Notes under the pieces: generated by a model
What the model was told of the DNA's origin: nothing
Databases searched by the model: none
Seen by the model: only the letters and a program-made list of their open reading frames with translations
Program-made: the position numbers and the translations under genes
In this document: positions 9,904 to 22,973 of the stretch, in pieces
How the letters are laid out: the number at the start of each line of letters is the position of its first letter
How positions within the stretch are numbered: position 1 is the first letter of the stretch
NCBI RefSeq assembly: GCF_048773025.1
Contig: NC_133570.1
Span: forward strand, 27,812,001 to 27,876,000
Direction of reading: 5' to 3'
Length of the DNA: 64,000 nt
DNA from: Camelus bactrianus
Taxonomy: Eukaryota; Chordata; Mammalia; Artiodactyla; Camelidae

Positions 9904-12848
9904 ATGCTACCTGCGTTTCCAGCCCAACCCCCGCCTTTCCCCGGCAGCCCGCACTGGGAGGGACTCGGGGAAGACACTCGAAGGGCTCCTAGGAGATCCC
10001 GGGTGCTGCAGACAGAAGAAGGAACCTCCCCACACTCAGAATTCCGGAACATGGCTGACTGTGTGGGGGAGGTTCGGGGCCACCCTTCACGCAGCTGCCT
10101 GGTGTCACAGGTGTTCCCTGGCAGGGAGAAGTCCGCTAAATACCTCCCCTGTCCATGGGGAGGCACTAGATGCTACCTGCTTTTCCAGCACAACCCCCTC
10201 CTTTCCTCGGCAGCCCGCACTGGGACCGACTGGGGGAAGACACTCGAAGGGCTCCTAGGAGATCCCGGGTGCTGCAGACAAAAGACGGATCCTCCCCACA
10301 CTCAGAATCCCGGAACACGTCTGACTGTGTGGGTGAGGTTTAGGGCCGCCCTCCACGCAGCTGCCTGGTGTCACAGGTGTTCCCTGGCAGGGGGAAGTCC
10401 GCTAATTACCTCCCCTGTCCATGGGGAGGCACTAGATGCTACCTGCGTTTCCAGCACAACCCCCGACTTTCCCCGGCAGCCCGCACTGGGAGGGACTCGG
10501 GGAAGACACTCGAAGGGCTCCTAGGAGATCCCGGGTGCTGCAGACAGAAGACGGAACCTCCCCACACTCAGAATTCCGGAACACGGATGACTGTGTGGGG
10601 GAGGTTCGGGGCCGCCCTCCACGCAGCTGCCTGGTGACACAGGTGTTCCCTGGCGTCACAGGTGTTCCCTGGCAGGGGGAAGTCCGCTAATTACCTCCCC
10701 TGTCCATGGGGAGGCACTAGATGCTACCTGCGTTTCCAGCCCAACCCCCTCCTTTCCTCGGCAGCCCGCACTGGGACCGACTGGGGGAAGACACTCGAAG
10801 GGCTCCTAGGAGATCCCGGGTGCTGCAGACAAAAGACGGATCCTCCCCACACTCAGAATCCCGGAACACGTCTGACTGTGTGGGTGAGGTTTAGGGCCGC
10901 CCTCCACGCAGCTGCCTGGTGTCACAGGTGTTCACTGGCAGGGGGAAGTCCGCTAATTACCTCCCCTGTCCATGGGGAGGCACTAGATGCTACCTGCGTT
11001 TCCAGCACAACCCCCGCCTTTCCCCGGCAGCCCGCACTGGGAGGGACTCGGGGAAGACACTCGAAGGGCTCCTAGGAGATCCCGGGTGCTGCAGACAGAA
11101 GACGGAACCTCCCCACACTCAGAATTCCGGAACACGGCTGACTGTGTGGGGGAGGTTCGGGGCCGCCCTCCACGCAGCTGCCTGGTGTCACAGGTGTTCC
11201 CTGGCAGGGGGAAGTCCGCTAATTACCTCCCCTGTCCATGGGGAGGCACTAGATGCTACCTGCGTTTCCAGCACAACCCCCGCCTTTCCCCGGCAGCCCG
11301 CACTGGGAGGGACTCGGGGAAGACACTCGAAGGGCTCCTAGGAGATCCCGGGTGCTGCAGACAGAAGACGGAACCTCCCCACACTCAGAATTCCGGAACA
11401 CGGATGACTGTGTGGGGGAGGTTCGGGGCCGCCCTCCACGCAGCTGCCTGGTGTCACAGGTGTTCCCTGGCAGAGGGAAGTCCGCTAATTACCTCCCCTG
11501 TCCATGGGGAGGCACTAGATGCTACCTGCGTTTCCAGCACAACCCCCGCCTTTCCCTGGCAGCCCGCACTGGAAGGGACTCGGGGAAGACACTCGAAGGG
11601 CTCCTAGGAGATCCCGGGTGCTGCAGACAGAAGACGGAACCTCCCCACACTCAGAATTCCGGAACATGGCTGACTGTGTGGGGGAGGTTCGGGGCCACCC
11701 TTCACGCAGCTGCCTGGTGTCACAGGTGTTCCCTGGCAGGGAGAAGTCCGCTAAATACCTCCCCTGTCCATGGGGAGGCACTAGATGCTACCTGCTTTTC
11801 CAGCACAACCCCCTCCTTTCCCCGGCAGCCCGCAAAGGGAGGGACTCTGGGAAGACACTCGAAGGGCTCCTAGGAGATCCCGGGTGCTGCAGACAGAAGA
11901 CGGAACCTCCCCACACTCAGAATTCCGGAACAAGGGTGACTGTGTGGGTGAGGTTTAGGGCCGCACTCCACGCAGCTTCCTGGTGTCACAGGTGTTCCCT
12001 GGCAGGGGGAAGTCCTCTAATTACCTCCCCTGTCCATGGGGAGGCACTAGATGCTACCTGCGTTTCCAGCCCAACCCCCGCCTTTCCCCGGCTGCCCTCA
12101 CAGTGAGGGACTCTGGGAAGACACTCGAAGGGCTCCTAGGAGATCCCGGGTGCTGCAGGCAGAAGACGGATCCTCCCCACACTCAGAATCCCGGAACAGG
12201 TCTGACTGTGTGGGTGAGGTTTAGGGCCGCCCTCCACGCAGCTGCCTGGTGTCACAGGTGTTCCCTGGCAGGGGGAAGTCCGCTAATTACCTCCCCTGTC
12301 CATGGGGAGGCACTAGATGCTACCTGCGTTTCCAGCACAACCCCCGCCTTTCCCCGGCAGCCCGCACTGGGAGGGACTCGGGGAAGACACTCGAAGGGCT
12401 CCTAGGAGATCCCGGGTGCTGCAGACAGAAGACCGAACCTCCCCACACTCAGAATTCCGGAACACGGATGACTGTGTGGGGGAGGTTCTGGGCCGCCCTC
12501 CACGCAGCTGTCTGGTGTCACAGGTGTTCCCTGGCAGGGGGAAGTCCGCTAATTACCTCCCCTGTCCATGGGGAGGCACTAGATGCTACCTGCGTTTCCA
12601 GCCCAACCCCCGCCTTTCCCCGGCTGCCCTCACAGTGAGGGACTCTGGGAAGACACTCGAAGGGCTCCTAGGAGATCCCGGGTGCTGCAGAAAGAAGACG
12701 GATCCTCCCCACACTCAGAATCCCGGAACACGTCTGACTGTGTGGGTGAGGTTTAGGGCCACCCTCCACGCAGCTGCCTGGTGTCACAGGTGTTCCCTGG
12801 CAGGTGGAAGTCCGCTAATTACCTCCCCTGTCCATGGGGAGACACTAG
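9904..12848 (+). repeat. 11-mer HOR, copy 1 (2945 bp)
   Basis: The order is B-E-A(+19 bp)-E-A-A-B-C-D-A-D. The next 2945 bp repeat it. At a shift of 2945 bp I find no difference from 9925 to 12964. The match is bounded on the left by cccaac versus cacaac (9924/12869) and on the right by cagaagaagg versus cagaagacgg (12965/15910). Rare shared markers include cagaagaagg, cccccgactttcc, gttcactgg, gcagaggga, gtcctctaatt, caggcag, acaggtctg, agaccgaacc, ttctgggcc and cagaaagaag. Confidence 0.93.
10636..10673 (+). repeat. 19-bp internal tandem duplication in a monomer
   Basis: gacacaggtgttccctggc (10636-10654) is followed directly by gtcacaggtgttccctggc (10655-10673). The two differ at one base and make the monomer at 10436-10720 285 bp long. 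It is one of only two monomers longer than 266 bp. The first half carries a private tgacac in place of tgtcac. Confidence 0.92.
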
Positions 12849-15793
12849 ATGCTACCTGCGTTTCCAGCACAACCCCCGCCTTTCCCCGGCAGCCCGCACT
12901 GGGAGGGACTCGGGGAAGACACTCGAAGGGCTCCTAGGAGATCCCGGGTGCTGCAGACAGAAGAAGGAACCTCCCCACACTCAGAATTCCGGAACATGGC
13001 TGACTGTGTGGGGGAGGTTCGGGGCCACCCTTCACGCAGCTGCCTGGTGTCACAGGTGTTCCCTGGCAGGGAGAAGTCCGCTAAATACCTCCCCTGTCCA
13101 TGGGGAGGCACTAGATGCTACCTGCTTTTCCAGCACAACCCCCTCCTTTCCTCGGCAGCCCGCACTGGGACCGACTGGGGGAAGACACTCGAAGGGCTCC
13201 TAGGAGATCCCGGGTGCTGCAGACAAAAGACGGATCCTCCCCACACTCAGAATCCCGGAACACGTCTGACTGTGTGGGTGAGGTTTAGGGCCGCCCTCCA
13301 CGCAGCTGCCTGGTGTCACAGGTGTTCCCTGGCAGGGGGAAGTCCGCTAATTACCTCCCCTGTCCATGGGGAGGCACTAGATGCTACCTGCGTTTCCAGC
13401 ACAACCCCCGACTTTCCCCGGCAGCCCGCACTGGGAGGGACTCGGGGAAGACACTCGAAGGGCTCCTAGGAGATCCCGGGTGCTGCAGACAGAAGACGGA
13501 ACCTCCCCACACTCAGAATTCCGGAACACGGATGACTGTGTGGGGGAGGTTCGGGGCCGCCCTCCACGCAGCTGCCTGGTGACACAGGTGTTCCCTGGCG
13601 TCACAGGTGTTCCCTGGCAGGGGGAAGTCCGCTAATTACCTCCCCTGTCCATGGGGAGGCACTAGATGCTACCTGCGTTTCCAGCCCAACCCCCTCCTTT
13701 CCTCGGCAGCCCGCACTGGGACCGACTGGGGGAAGACACTCGAAGGGCTCCTAGGAGATCCCGGGTGCTGCAGACAAAAGACGGATCCTCCCCACACTCA
13801 GAATCCCGGAACACGTCTGACTGTGTGGGTGAGGTTTAGGGCCGCCCTCCACGCAGCTGCCTGGTGTCACAGGTGTTCACTGGCAGGGGGAAGTCCGCTA
13901 ATTACCTCCCCTGTCCATGGGGAGGCACTAGATGCTACCTGCGTTTCCAGCACAACCCCCGCCTTTCCCCGGCAGCCCGCACTGGGAGGGACTCGGGGAA
14001 GACACTCGAAGGGCTCCTAGGAGATCCCGGGTGCTGCAGACAGAAGACGGAACCTCCCCACACTCAGAATTCCGGAACACGGCTGACTGTGTGGGGGAGG
14101 TTCGGGGCCGCCCTCCACGCAGCTGCCTGGTGTCACAGGTGTTCCCTGGCAGGGGGAAGTCCGCTAATTACCTCCCCTGTCCATGGGGAGGCACTAGATG
14201 CTACCTGCGTTTCCAGCACAACCCCCGCCTTTCCCCGGCAGCCCGCACTGGGAGGGACTCGGGGAAGACACTCGAAGGGCTCCTAGGAGATCCCGGGTGC
14301 TGCAGACAGAAGACGGAACCTCCCCACACTCAGAATTCCGGAACACGGATGACTGTGTGGGGGAGGTTCGGGGCCGCCCTCCACGCAGCTGCCTGGTGTC
14401 ACAGGTGTTCCCTGGCAGAGGGAAGTCCGCTAATTACCTCCCCTGTCCATGGGGAGGCACTAGATGCTACCTGCGTTTCCAGCACAACCCCCGCCTTTCC
14501 CTGGCAGCCCGCACTGGAAGGGACTCGGGGAAGACACTCGAAGGGCTCCTAGGAGATCCCGGGTGCTGCAGACAGAAGACGGAACCTCCCCACACTCAGA
14601 ATTCCGGAACATGGCTGACTGTGTGGGGGAGGTTCGGGGCCACCCTTCACGCAGCTGCCTGGTGTCACAGGTGTTCCCTGGCAGGGAGAAGTCCGCTAAA
14701 TACCTCCCCTGTCCATGGGGAGGCACTAGATGCTACCTGCTTTTCCAGCACAACCCCCTCCTTTCCCCGGCAGCCCGCAAAGGGAGGGACTCTGGGAAGA
14801 CACTCGAAGGGCTCCTAGGAGATCCCGGGTGCTGCAGACAGAAGACGGAACCTCCCCACACTCAGAATTCCGGAACAAGGGTGACTGTGTGGGTGAGGTT
14901 TAGGGCCGCACTCCACGCAGCTTCCTGGTGTCACAGGTGTTCCCTGGCAGGGGGAAGTCCTCTAATTACCTCCCCTGTCCATGGGGAGGCACTAGATGCT
15001 ACCTGCGTTTCCAGCCCAACCCCCGCCTTTCCCCGGCTGCCCTCACAGTGAGGGACTCTGGGAAGACACTCGAAGGGCTCCTAGGAGATCCCGGGTGCTG
15101 CAGGCAGAAGACGGATCCTCCCCACACTCAGAATCCCGGAACAGGTCTGACTGTGTGGGTGAGGTTTAGGGCCGCCCTCCACGCAGCTGCCTGGTGTCAC
15201 AGGTGTTCCCTGGCAGGGGGAAGTCCGCTAATTACCTCCCCTGTCCATGGGGAGGCACTAGATGCTACCTGCGTTTCCAGCACAACCCCCGCCTTTCCCC
15301 GGCAGCCCGCACTGGGAGGGACTCGGGGAAGACACTCGAAGGGCTCCTAGGAGATCCCGGGTGCTGCAGACAGAAGACCGAACCTCCCCACACTCAGAAT
15401 TCCGGAACACGGATGACTGTGTGGGGGAGGTTCTGGGCCGCCCTCCACGCAGCTGTCTGGTGTCACAGGTGTTCCCTGGCAGGGGGAAGTCCGCTAATTA
15501 CCTCCCCTGTCCATGGGGAGGCACTAGATGCTACCTGCGTTTCCAGCCCAACCCCCGCCTTTCCCCGGCTGCCCTCACAGTGAGGGACTCTGGGAAGACA
15601 CTCGAAGGGCTCCTAGGAGATCCCGGGTGCTGCAGAAAGAAGACGGATCCTCCCCACACTCAGAATCCCGGAACACGTCTGACTGTGTGGGTGAGGTTTA
15701 GGGCCACCCTCCACGCAGCTGCCTGGTGTCACAGGTGTTCCCTGGCAGGTGGAAGTCCGCTAATTACCTCCCCTGTCCATGGGGAGACACTAG
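12849..15793 (+). repeat. 11-mer HOR, copy 2 (2945 bp)
   Basis: This is the tandem partner of 9904-12848, with the same eleven monomers, the same 19-bp insertion and the same private variants throughout. The absence of visible divergence over about 3 kb, where other repeated blocks show several differences per kb, implies a very recent unequal exchange or conversion, or an assembly duplication. Confidence 0.93.
13581..13618 (+). repeat. 19-bp internal tandem duplication, second copy
   Basis: This has the same 19-bp duplication and the same private A as at 10636-10673, 2945 bp away. It was carried along by the 11-mer duplication and is not an independent event. Confidence 0.92.
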
Positions 15794-18452
15794 ATGCTAC
15801 CTGCGTTTCCAGCACAACCCCCGCCTTTCCCCGGCAGCCCGCACTGGGAGGGACTCGGGGAAGACACTCGAAGGGCTCCTAGGAGATCCCGGGTGCTGCA
15901 GACAGAAGACGGAACCTCCCCACACTCAGAATTCCGGAACACGGATGACTGTGTGGGGGAGGTTCGGGGCCGCCCTCCACGCAGCTGCCTGGTGTCACAG
16001 GTGTTCCCTGGCAGGGGGAAGTCCGCTAATTACCTCCCCTGTCCATGGGGAGGCACTAGATGCTACCTGCGTTTCCAGCCCAACCCCCGCCTTTCCCCGG
16101 CAGCCCGCACTGGGAGGGACTCGGGGAAGACACTCGAAGGGCTCCTAGGAGATCCCGGGTGCTGCAGACAGAAGACGGAACCTCCCCACTCTCAGAATTC
16201 CGGAACACGGATGACTGTGTGGGGGAGGTTCGGGGCCGCCCTCCACGCAGCTGCCTGGTGTCACAGGTGTTCCCTGGCAGGGGGAAGTCCGCTAATTACC
16301 TCCCCTGTCCATGGGGAGGCACTAGATGCTACCTGCTTTTCCAGCACAACCCCCTCCATTCCCCGGCAGCCCGCAAAGGGAGGGACTCTGGGAAGACACT
16401 CGAAGGGCTCCTAGGAGATCCCGGGTGCTGCAGACAGAAGACGGAAACTCCCCACACTCAGAATTCCGGAACACGGGTGACTGTGTGGGTGAGGTTTAGG
16501 GCCGCACTCCACGCAGCTTCCTGGTGTCACAGGTGTTCCCTGGCAGGGGGAAGTCCGCTAATTACCTCCCCTGTCCATGGGGAGGCACTAGATGCTACCT
16601 GCGTTTCCAGCCCAACCCCCGCCTTTCCCCGGCTGCCCTCACAGTGAGGGACTCTGGGAAGACACTCGAAGGGCTCCTAGGAGATCCCGGGTGCTGCAGA
16701 CAGAAGACGGAACCTCCCCACACTCAGAATTCCGGAACACGGATGACTGTGTGGGTGAGGTTTAGGGCCGCCCTCCACGCAGCTGCCTGGTGTCACAGGT
16801 GTTCCCTGGCAGGGGGAAGTCCGCTAATTACCTCCCCTGTCCATGGGGAGGCACTAGATGCTACCTGCGTTTCCAGCCCAACCCCCGCCTTTCCCCGGCA
16901 GCCCGCACTGGGAGGGATTCGGGGAAGACACTCGAAGGGCTCCTAGGAGATCCCGGGTGCTGCAGACAGAAGACGGAACCACCCCACACTCAGAATTCCG
17001 GAACACGGATGACTGTGCGGGGGAGGTTCGGGGCCGCCCTCCACGCAGCTGCCTGGTGTCACAGGTGTTCCCTGGCAGGGGGAAGTCCGCTAATTACCTC
17101 CCCTGTCCATGGGGAGGCACTAGATGCTACCTGCGTTTCCAGCCCAACCCCCGCCTTTCCCCGGCAGCCCGCACTGGGAGGGACTCGGGGAAGACACTCG
17201 AAGGGCTCCTAGGAGATCCCGGGTGCTGCAGACAGAAGACGGAACCTCCCCACACTCAGAATTCCGGAACACGGATGACTGTGTGGGGGAGGTTCGGGGC
17301 CGCCCTCCACGCAGCTGCCTGGTGTCACAGGTGTTCCCTGGCAGGGGGAAGTCCGCTAATTACCTCCCCTGTCCATGGGGAGGCACTAGATGCTACCTGC
17401 GTTTCCAGCCCAACCCCCGCCTTTCCCCGGCAGCCCGCACTGGGAGGGACTCGGGGAAGACACTCGAAGTGCTCCTAGGAGATCCCGGGTGCTGCAGACA
17501 GAAGACGGAACCTCCCCACACTCAGAATTCCGGAACATGGCTAACTGTGTGGGGGAGGTTCGGGGCCACCCTTCACGCAGCTGCCTGGTGTCACAGGTGT
17601 TTCCTGGCAGGGAGAAGTCCGCTAAATACCTCCCCTGTCCATGGGGAAGCACTAGATGCTACCTGCTTTTCCAGCACAACCCCCTCCTTTCCCCGGCAGC
17701 CCGCAAAGGGAGGGACTCTGGGAAGACACTCGAAGGGCTCCTACGAGATCCCGGGTGCTGCAGACAGAAGACGAAACCTCCCCACACTCAGAATTCCGGA
17801 ACAAGGGTGACTGTGTGGGTGAGGTTTAGGGCCGCACTCCACGCAGCTTCCTGGTGTCACAGGTGTTCCCTAGCAGGGGGAGGTCCGCTAATTACCTCCC
17901 CTGTCCATGGGGAGGCACTAGATGCTACCTGCGTTTCCAGCCCAACCCCCGCCTTTCCCCGGCTGCCCTCACAGTGAGGGACTCTGGGAAGACACTCGAA
18001 GGGCTCCTAGGAGATCCCGGGTGCTGCAGACAGAAGACGGAACCTCCCCACACTCAGAATTCCGGAACACGGCTGACTGTGTGGGGGAGGTTCGGGGCCG
18101 CCCTCCACGCAGCTGCCTGGTGTCACAGGTGTTCCCTGGCAGGGGGAAGTCCGCTAATTACCTCCCCTGTCCATGGGGAGGCACATGATGCTACCTGCTT
18201 TTCCAGCCCAACCTCCGCCATTCCCTGGCAGCCCGCACAGGGAGGGACTGGGGGAAGACAGTCGAATGGCTCCTAGGTGAACCCGGGTGCTGCAGACATA
18301 AGACGGAACCTCCCCACACTCAGAATTCCGGAACACGGATGACTGCTGGGGGAGGTTCGGTGCCGCCCTCCACGCAGCTGCCTTGTGTCACAGGTGTTCC
18401 CTGGCAGGGGGAAGTCCGCTAATTACCTCCCCTGTCCATGGGGAGGCACTAG
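15794..18452 (+). repeat. 10-monomer block A-A-C-D'-A-A-B-C-D'-F
   Basis: The first four units form an A-A-C-D module that recurs at 26166-27229 and 27230-28293. The D unit at 16592 has the D head but a ggaacc/acggatg tail joined to tttaggg, so it is a chimera. The remaining six units (16858-18452) are the second copy of the segment at 8308-9903. Confidence 0.86.
16858..18452 (+). repeat. 1.6-kb HOR segment A-A-B-C-D'-F, copy 2
   Basis: This pairs with 8308-9903 (offset 8550 bp) and carries the same rare markers cgaagtgctcc, ggctaactg, ctacgagatcc and cctagcagg. The final F unit is 265 bp because gactgtgtggggg has become gactgctggggg near 18345. Confidence 0.88.
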
Positions 18453-19249
18453 ATGCTACCTGCGTTTCCAGCCCAACCCCCGCCTTTCCCCGGCAGCCCG
18501 CACTGGGAGGGACTCGGGGAAGACACTCGAAGGGCTCCTAGGAGATCCCGGGTGCTGCAGACAGAAGACGGAACCTCCCCACACTCAGAATTCCGGAACA
18601 TGGCTGACTGTGTGGGGGAGGTTCGGGGCCACCCTTCACGCAGCTGCCTGGTGTCACAGGTGTTCCCTGGCAGGGAGAAGTCCGCTAAATACCTCCCCTG
18701 TCCATGGGGAGGCACTAGATGCTACCTGCTTTTCCAGCACAACCCCCTCCTTTCCCCGGCAGCCCGCAAAGGGAGGGACTCTGGGAAGACACTCGAAGGG
18801 CTCCTAGGAGATCCCGGGTGCTGCAGACAGAAGACGGAACCTCCCCACACTCAGAATTCCGGAACAAGGGTGACTGTGTGGGTGAGGTTTAGGGCCGCAC
18901 TCCACGCAGCTTCCTGGTGTCACAGGTGTTCCCTGGCAGGGGGAAGTCCGCTAATTACCTCCCCTGTCCATGGGGAGGCACTAGATGCTACCTGCGTTTC
19001 CAGCCCAACCCCCTCCTTTCCTCGGCAGCCCGCACTGGGACCGACTGGGGGAAGACACTCGAAGGGCTCCTAGGAGATCCCGGGACTGCAGACAAAAGAC
19101 GGATCCTCCCCACACTCAGAATCCCGGAACACGTCTGACTGTGTGGGTGAGGTTTAGGGCCGCCCTCCACGCAGCTGCCTGGTGTCACAGGTGTTCCCTG
19201 GCAGGGGGAAGTCCGCTAATTACCTCCCCTGTCCATGGGGAGGCACTAG
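18453..19249 (+). repeat. Three-monomer linker B-C-E
   Basis: This joins the 1.6-kb segment to the first clean 7-mer. The E unit (18985-19249) is 265 bp because cccgggtgctgcag reads cccgggactgcag near 19083. The C unit carries acaagggtg, a marker of C units between about 9.1 and 25.8 kb. Confidence 0.85.
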
Positions 19250-21111
19250 ATGCTACCTGCGTTTCCAGCACAACCCCCGCCTTTCCCCGGCAGCCCGCAC
19301 TGGGAGGGACTCGGGGAAGACACTCGAAGGGCTCCTAGGAGATCCCGGGTGCTGCAGACAGAAGACGGAACCTCCCCACACTCAGAATTCCGGAACACGG
19401 ATGACTGTGTGGGGGAGGTTCGGGGCCGCCCTCCCCGCAGCTGCCTGGTGTCACAGGTGTTCCCTGGCAGGGGGAAGTCCGCTAATTACCTCCCCTGTCC
19501 ATGGGGAGGCACTAGATGCTACCTGCGTTTCCAGCCCAACCCCCTCCTTTCCTCGGCAGCCCGCACTGGGACCGACTGGGGAAAGACACTCGAAGGGCTC
19601 CTAGGAGATCCCGGGTGCTGCAGACAAAAGACGGATCCTCCCCACACTCAGAATCCCGGAACACGTCTGACTGTGTGGGTGAGGTTTAGGGCCGCCCTCC
19701 ACGCAGCTGCCTGGTGTCACAGGTGTTCACTGGCAGGGGGAAGTCCGCTAATTACCTCCCCTGTCCATGGGGAGGCACTAGATGCTACCTGCGTTTCCAG
19801 CACAACCCCCGCATTTCCCCGGCAGCCCGCACTGGGAGGGACTCGGGGAAGACACTCGAAGGGCTCCTAGGAGATCCCGCGTGCTGCAGACAGAAGACGG
19901 AACCTCCCCACACTCAGAATTCCGGAACACGGCTGACTGTGTGGGGGATGTTCGGGGCCGCCCTCCACGCAGCTGCCTGGTGTCACAGGTGTTCCCTGGC
20001 AGGGGGAAGTCCGCTAATTTCCTCCCCTGTCCATGGGGAGGCACTAGATGCTACCTGCGTTTCCAGCACAACCCCCGCCATTCCCCGGCAGCCCGCACTG
20101 GGAGGGACTCGGGGAAGACACTCGAAGGGCTCCTAGGAGATCCCGGGTGCTGCAGACAGAAGACGGAACCTCCCCACACTCAGAATTCCGGAACACGGAT
20201 GACTGTGTGGGGGAGGTTCGGGGCCGCCCTCCACGCAGCTGCCTGGTGTCACAGGTGTTCCCTGGCAGAGGGAAGTCCGCTAATTACCTCCCCTGTCCAT
20301 GGGGAGGCACTAGATGCTACCTGCGTTTCCAGCACAACCCCCGCCTTTCCCCGGCAGCCCGCACTGGAAGGGACTCGGGGAAGACACTCGAAGGGCTCCT
20401 AGGAGATCCCGGGTGCTGCAGACAGAAGACGGAACCTCCCCACACTCAGAATTCCGGAACATGGCTGACTGTGTGGGGGAGGTTCGGGGCCACCCTTCAC
20501 GCAGCTGCCTGGTGTCACAGGTGTTCCCTGGCAGGGAGAAGTCCGCTAAATACCTCCCCTGTCCATGGGGAGGCACTAGATGCTACCTGCTTTTCCAGCA
20601 CAACCCCCTCCTTTCCCCGGCAGCCCGCAAAGGGAGGGACTCTGGGAAGACACTCGAAGGGCTCCTAGGAGATCCCGGGTGCTGCAGACAGAAGACGGAA
20701 CCTCCCCACACTCAGAATTCCGGAACAAGGGTGACTGTGTGGGTGAGGTTTAGGGCCGCACTCCACGCAGCTTCCTGGTGTCACAGGTGTTCCCTGGCAG
20801 GGGGAAGTCCTCTAATTACCTCCCCTGTCCATGGGGAGGCACTAGATGCTACCTGCGTTTCCAGCCCAACCCCCGCCTTTCCCCGGCTGCCCTCACAGTG
20901 AGGGACTCTGGGAAGACACTCGAAGGGCTCCTAGGAGATCCCGGGTGCTGCAGGCAGAAGACGGATCCTCCCCACACTCAGAATCCCGGAACACGTCTGA
21001 CTGTGTGGGTGAGGTTTAGGGCCGCCCTCCACGCAGCTGCCTGGTGTCACAGGTGTTCCCTGGCAGGGGGAAGTCCGCTAATTACCTCCCCTGTCCATGG
21101 GGAGGCACTAG
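19250..21111 (+). repeat. 7-mer HOR A-E-A-A-B-C-D, copy 1 (1862 bp)
   Basis: Seven monomers carry the markers ccctccccgcag (A), tggggaaagac (E), gttcactgg (E/A junction), gcagaggga (A), cactggaagg (B), acaagggtg (C) and gtcctctaatt with caggcag (D). The copy adds cgcatttcc, cccgcgtgc, gggatgttc and taatttcctcc in its third monomer. The same seven-class order lies inside both 11-mers, at 10436-12316 and 13381-15261. Confidence 0.9.
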
Positions 21112-22973
21112 ATGCTACCTGCGTTTCCAGCACAACCCCCGCCTTTCCCCGGCAGCCCGCACTGGGAGGGACTCGGGGAAGACACTCGAAGGGCTCCTAG
21201 GAGATCCCGGGTGCTGCAGACAGAAGACGGAACCTCCCCACACTCAGAATTCCGGAACACGCATGACTGTGTGGGGGAGGTTCGGGGCCGCCCTCCCCGC
21301 AGCTGCCTGGTGTCACAGGTGTTCCCTGGCAGGGGGAAGTCCGCTAATTACCTCCCCTGTCCATGGGGAGGCACTAGATGCTACCTGCGTTTCCAGCCCA
21401 ACCCCCTCCTTTCCTCGGCAGCCCGCACTGGGACCGACTGGGGAAAGACACTCGAAGGGCTCCTAGGAGATCCCGGGTGCTGCAGACAAAAGACGGATCC
21501 TCCCCACACTCAGAATCCCGGAACACGTCTGACTGTGTGGGTGAGGTTTAGGGCCGCCCTCCACGCAGCTGCCTGGTGTCACAGGTGTTCACTGGCAGGG
21601 GGAAGTCCGCTAATTACCTCCCCTGTCCATGGGGAGGCACTAGATGCTACCTGCTTTTCCAGCACAACCCCCGCCTTTCCCCGGCAGCCCGCACTGGGAG
21701 GGACTCGGGGAAGACACTCGAAGGGCTCCTAGGAGATCCCGGGTGCTGCAGACAGAAGACGGAACCTCCCCACACTCAGAATTCCGGAACACGGCTGACT
21801 GTGTGGGGGAGGTTCGGGGCCGCCCTCCACGCAGCTGCCTGGTGTCACAGGTGTTCCCTGGCAGGGGGAAGTCCGCTAATTACCTCCCCTGTCCATGGGG
21901 AGGCACTAGATGCTACCTGCGTTTCCAGCACAACCCCCGCCTTTCCCCGGCAGCCCGCACTGCGAGGGACTCGGGGAAGACACTCGAAGGGCTCCTAGGA
22001 GATCCCGGGTGCTGCAGACAGAAGACGGAACCTCCCCACACTCAGAATTCCGGAACACGGATGACTGTGTGGGGGAGGTTCGGGGCCGCCCTCCACGCAG
22101 CTGCCTGGTGTCACAGGTGTTCCCTGGCAGAGGGAAGTCCGCTAATTACCTCCCCTGTCCATGGGGAGGCACTAGATGCTACCTGCGTTTCCAGCACAAC
22201 CCCCGCCTTTCCCCGGCAGCCCGCACTGGAAGGGACTCGGGGAAGACACTCGAAGGGCTCCTAGGAGATCCCGGGTGCTGCAGACAGAAGACGGAACCTC
22301 CCCACACTCAGAATTCCGGAACATGGCTGACTGTGTGGGGGAGGTTCGGGGCCACACTTCACGCAGCTGCCTGGTGTCACAGGTGTTCCCTGGCAGGGAG
22401 AAGTCCGCTAAATACCTCCCCTGTCCATGGGGAGGCACTAGATGCTACCTGCTTTTCCAGCACAACCCCCTCCTTTCCCCGGCAGCCCGCAAAGGAAGGG
22501 ACTCTGGGAAGACACTCGAAGGGCTCCTAGGAGATCCCGGGTGCTGCAGACAGAAGACGGAACCTCCCCACACTCAGAATTCCGGAACAAGGGTGACTGT
22601 GTGGGTGAGGTTTAGGGCCGCACTCCACGCAGCTTCCTGGTGTCACAGGTGTTCCCTGGCAGGGGGAAGTCCTCTAATTACCTCCCCTGTCCATGGGGAC
22701 GCACTAGATGCTACCTGCGTTTCCAGCACTACCCCCGCCTTTCCCCGGCTGCCCTCACAGTGAGGGACTCTGGGAAGACACTCGAAGGGCTCCTAGGAGA
22801 TCCCGGGTGCTGCAGAAAGAAGACGGATCCTCCCCACACTCAGAATCCCGGAACACGTCTGACTGTGTGGGTGAGGTTTAGGGCCGCCCTCCACGCAGCT
22901 GCCTGGTGTCACAGGTGTTCCCTGGCAGGGGGAAGTCCGCTAATTACCTCCCCTGTCCATGGGGAGGCACTAG
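21112..22973 (+). repeat. 7-mer HOR A-E-A-A-B-C-D, copy 2 (1862 bp)
   Basis: This directly follows copy 1 and shares ccctccccgcag, tggggaaagac and gttcactgg. It is closer to copy 3 at 24304, sharing acacgcatgac, cactgcgagg and ggccacacttc, which copy 1 lacks. Private changes include gggacgcac and gcactacccc near 22699-22731. Confidence 0.9.

Noticed and set aside
9900-10166. Minus-strand open frames of 88 codons (MPPHGQGRYLADF...) recurring in B units
   Set aside because: They occur wherever the ctaaatac variant and neighbouring B markers remove a minus-strand stop. They follow the satellite class and not a gene.
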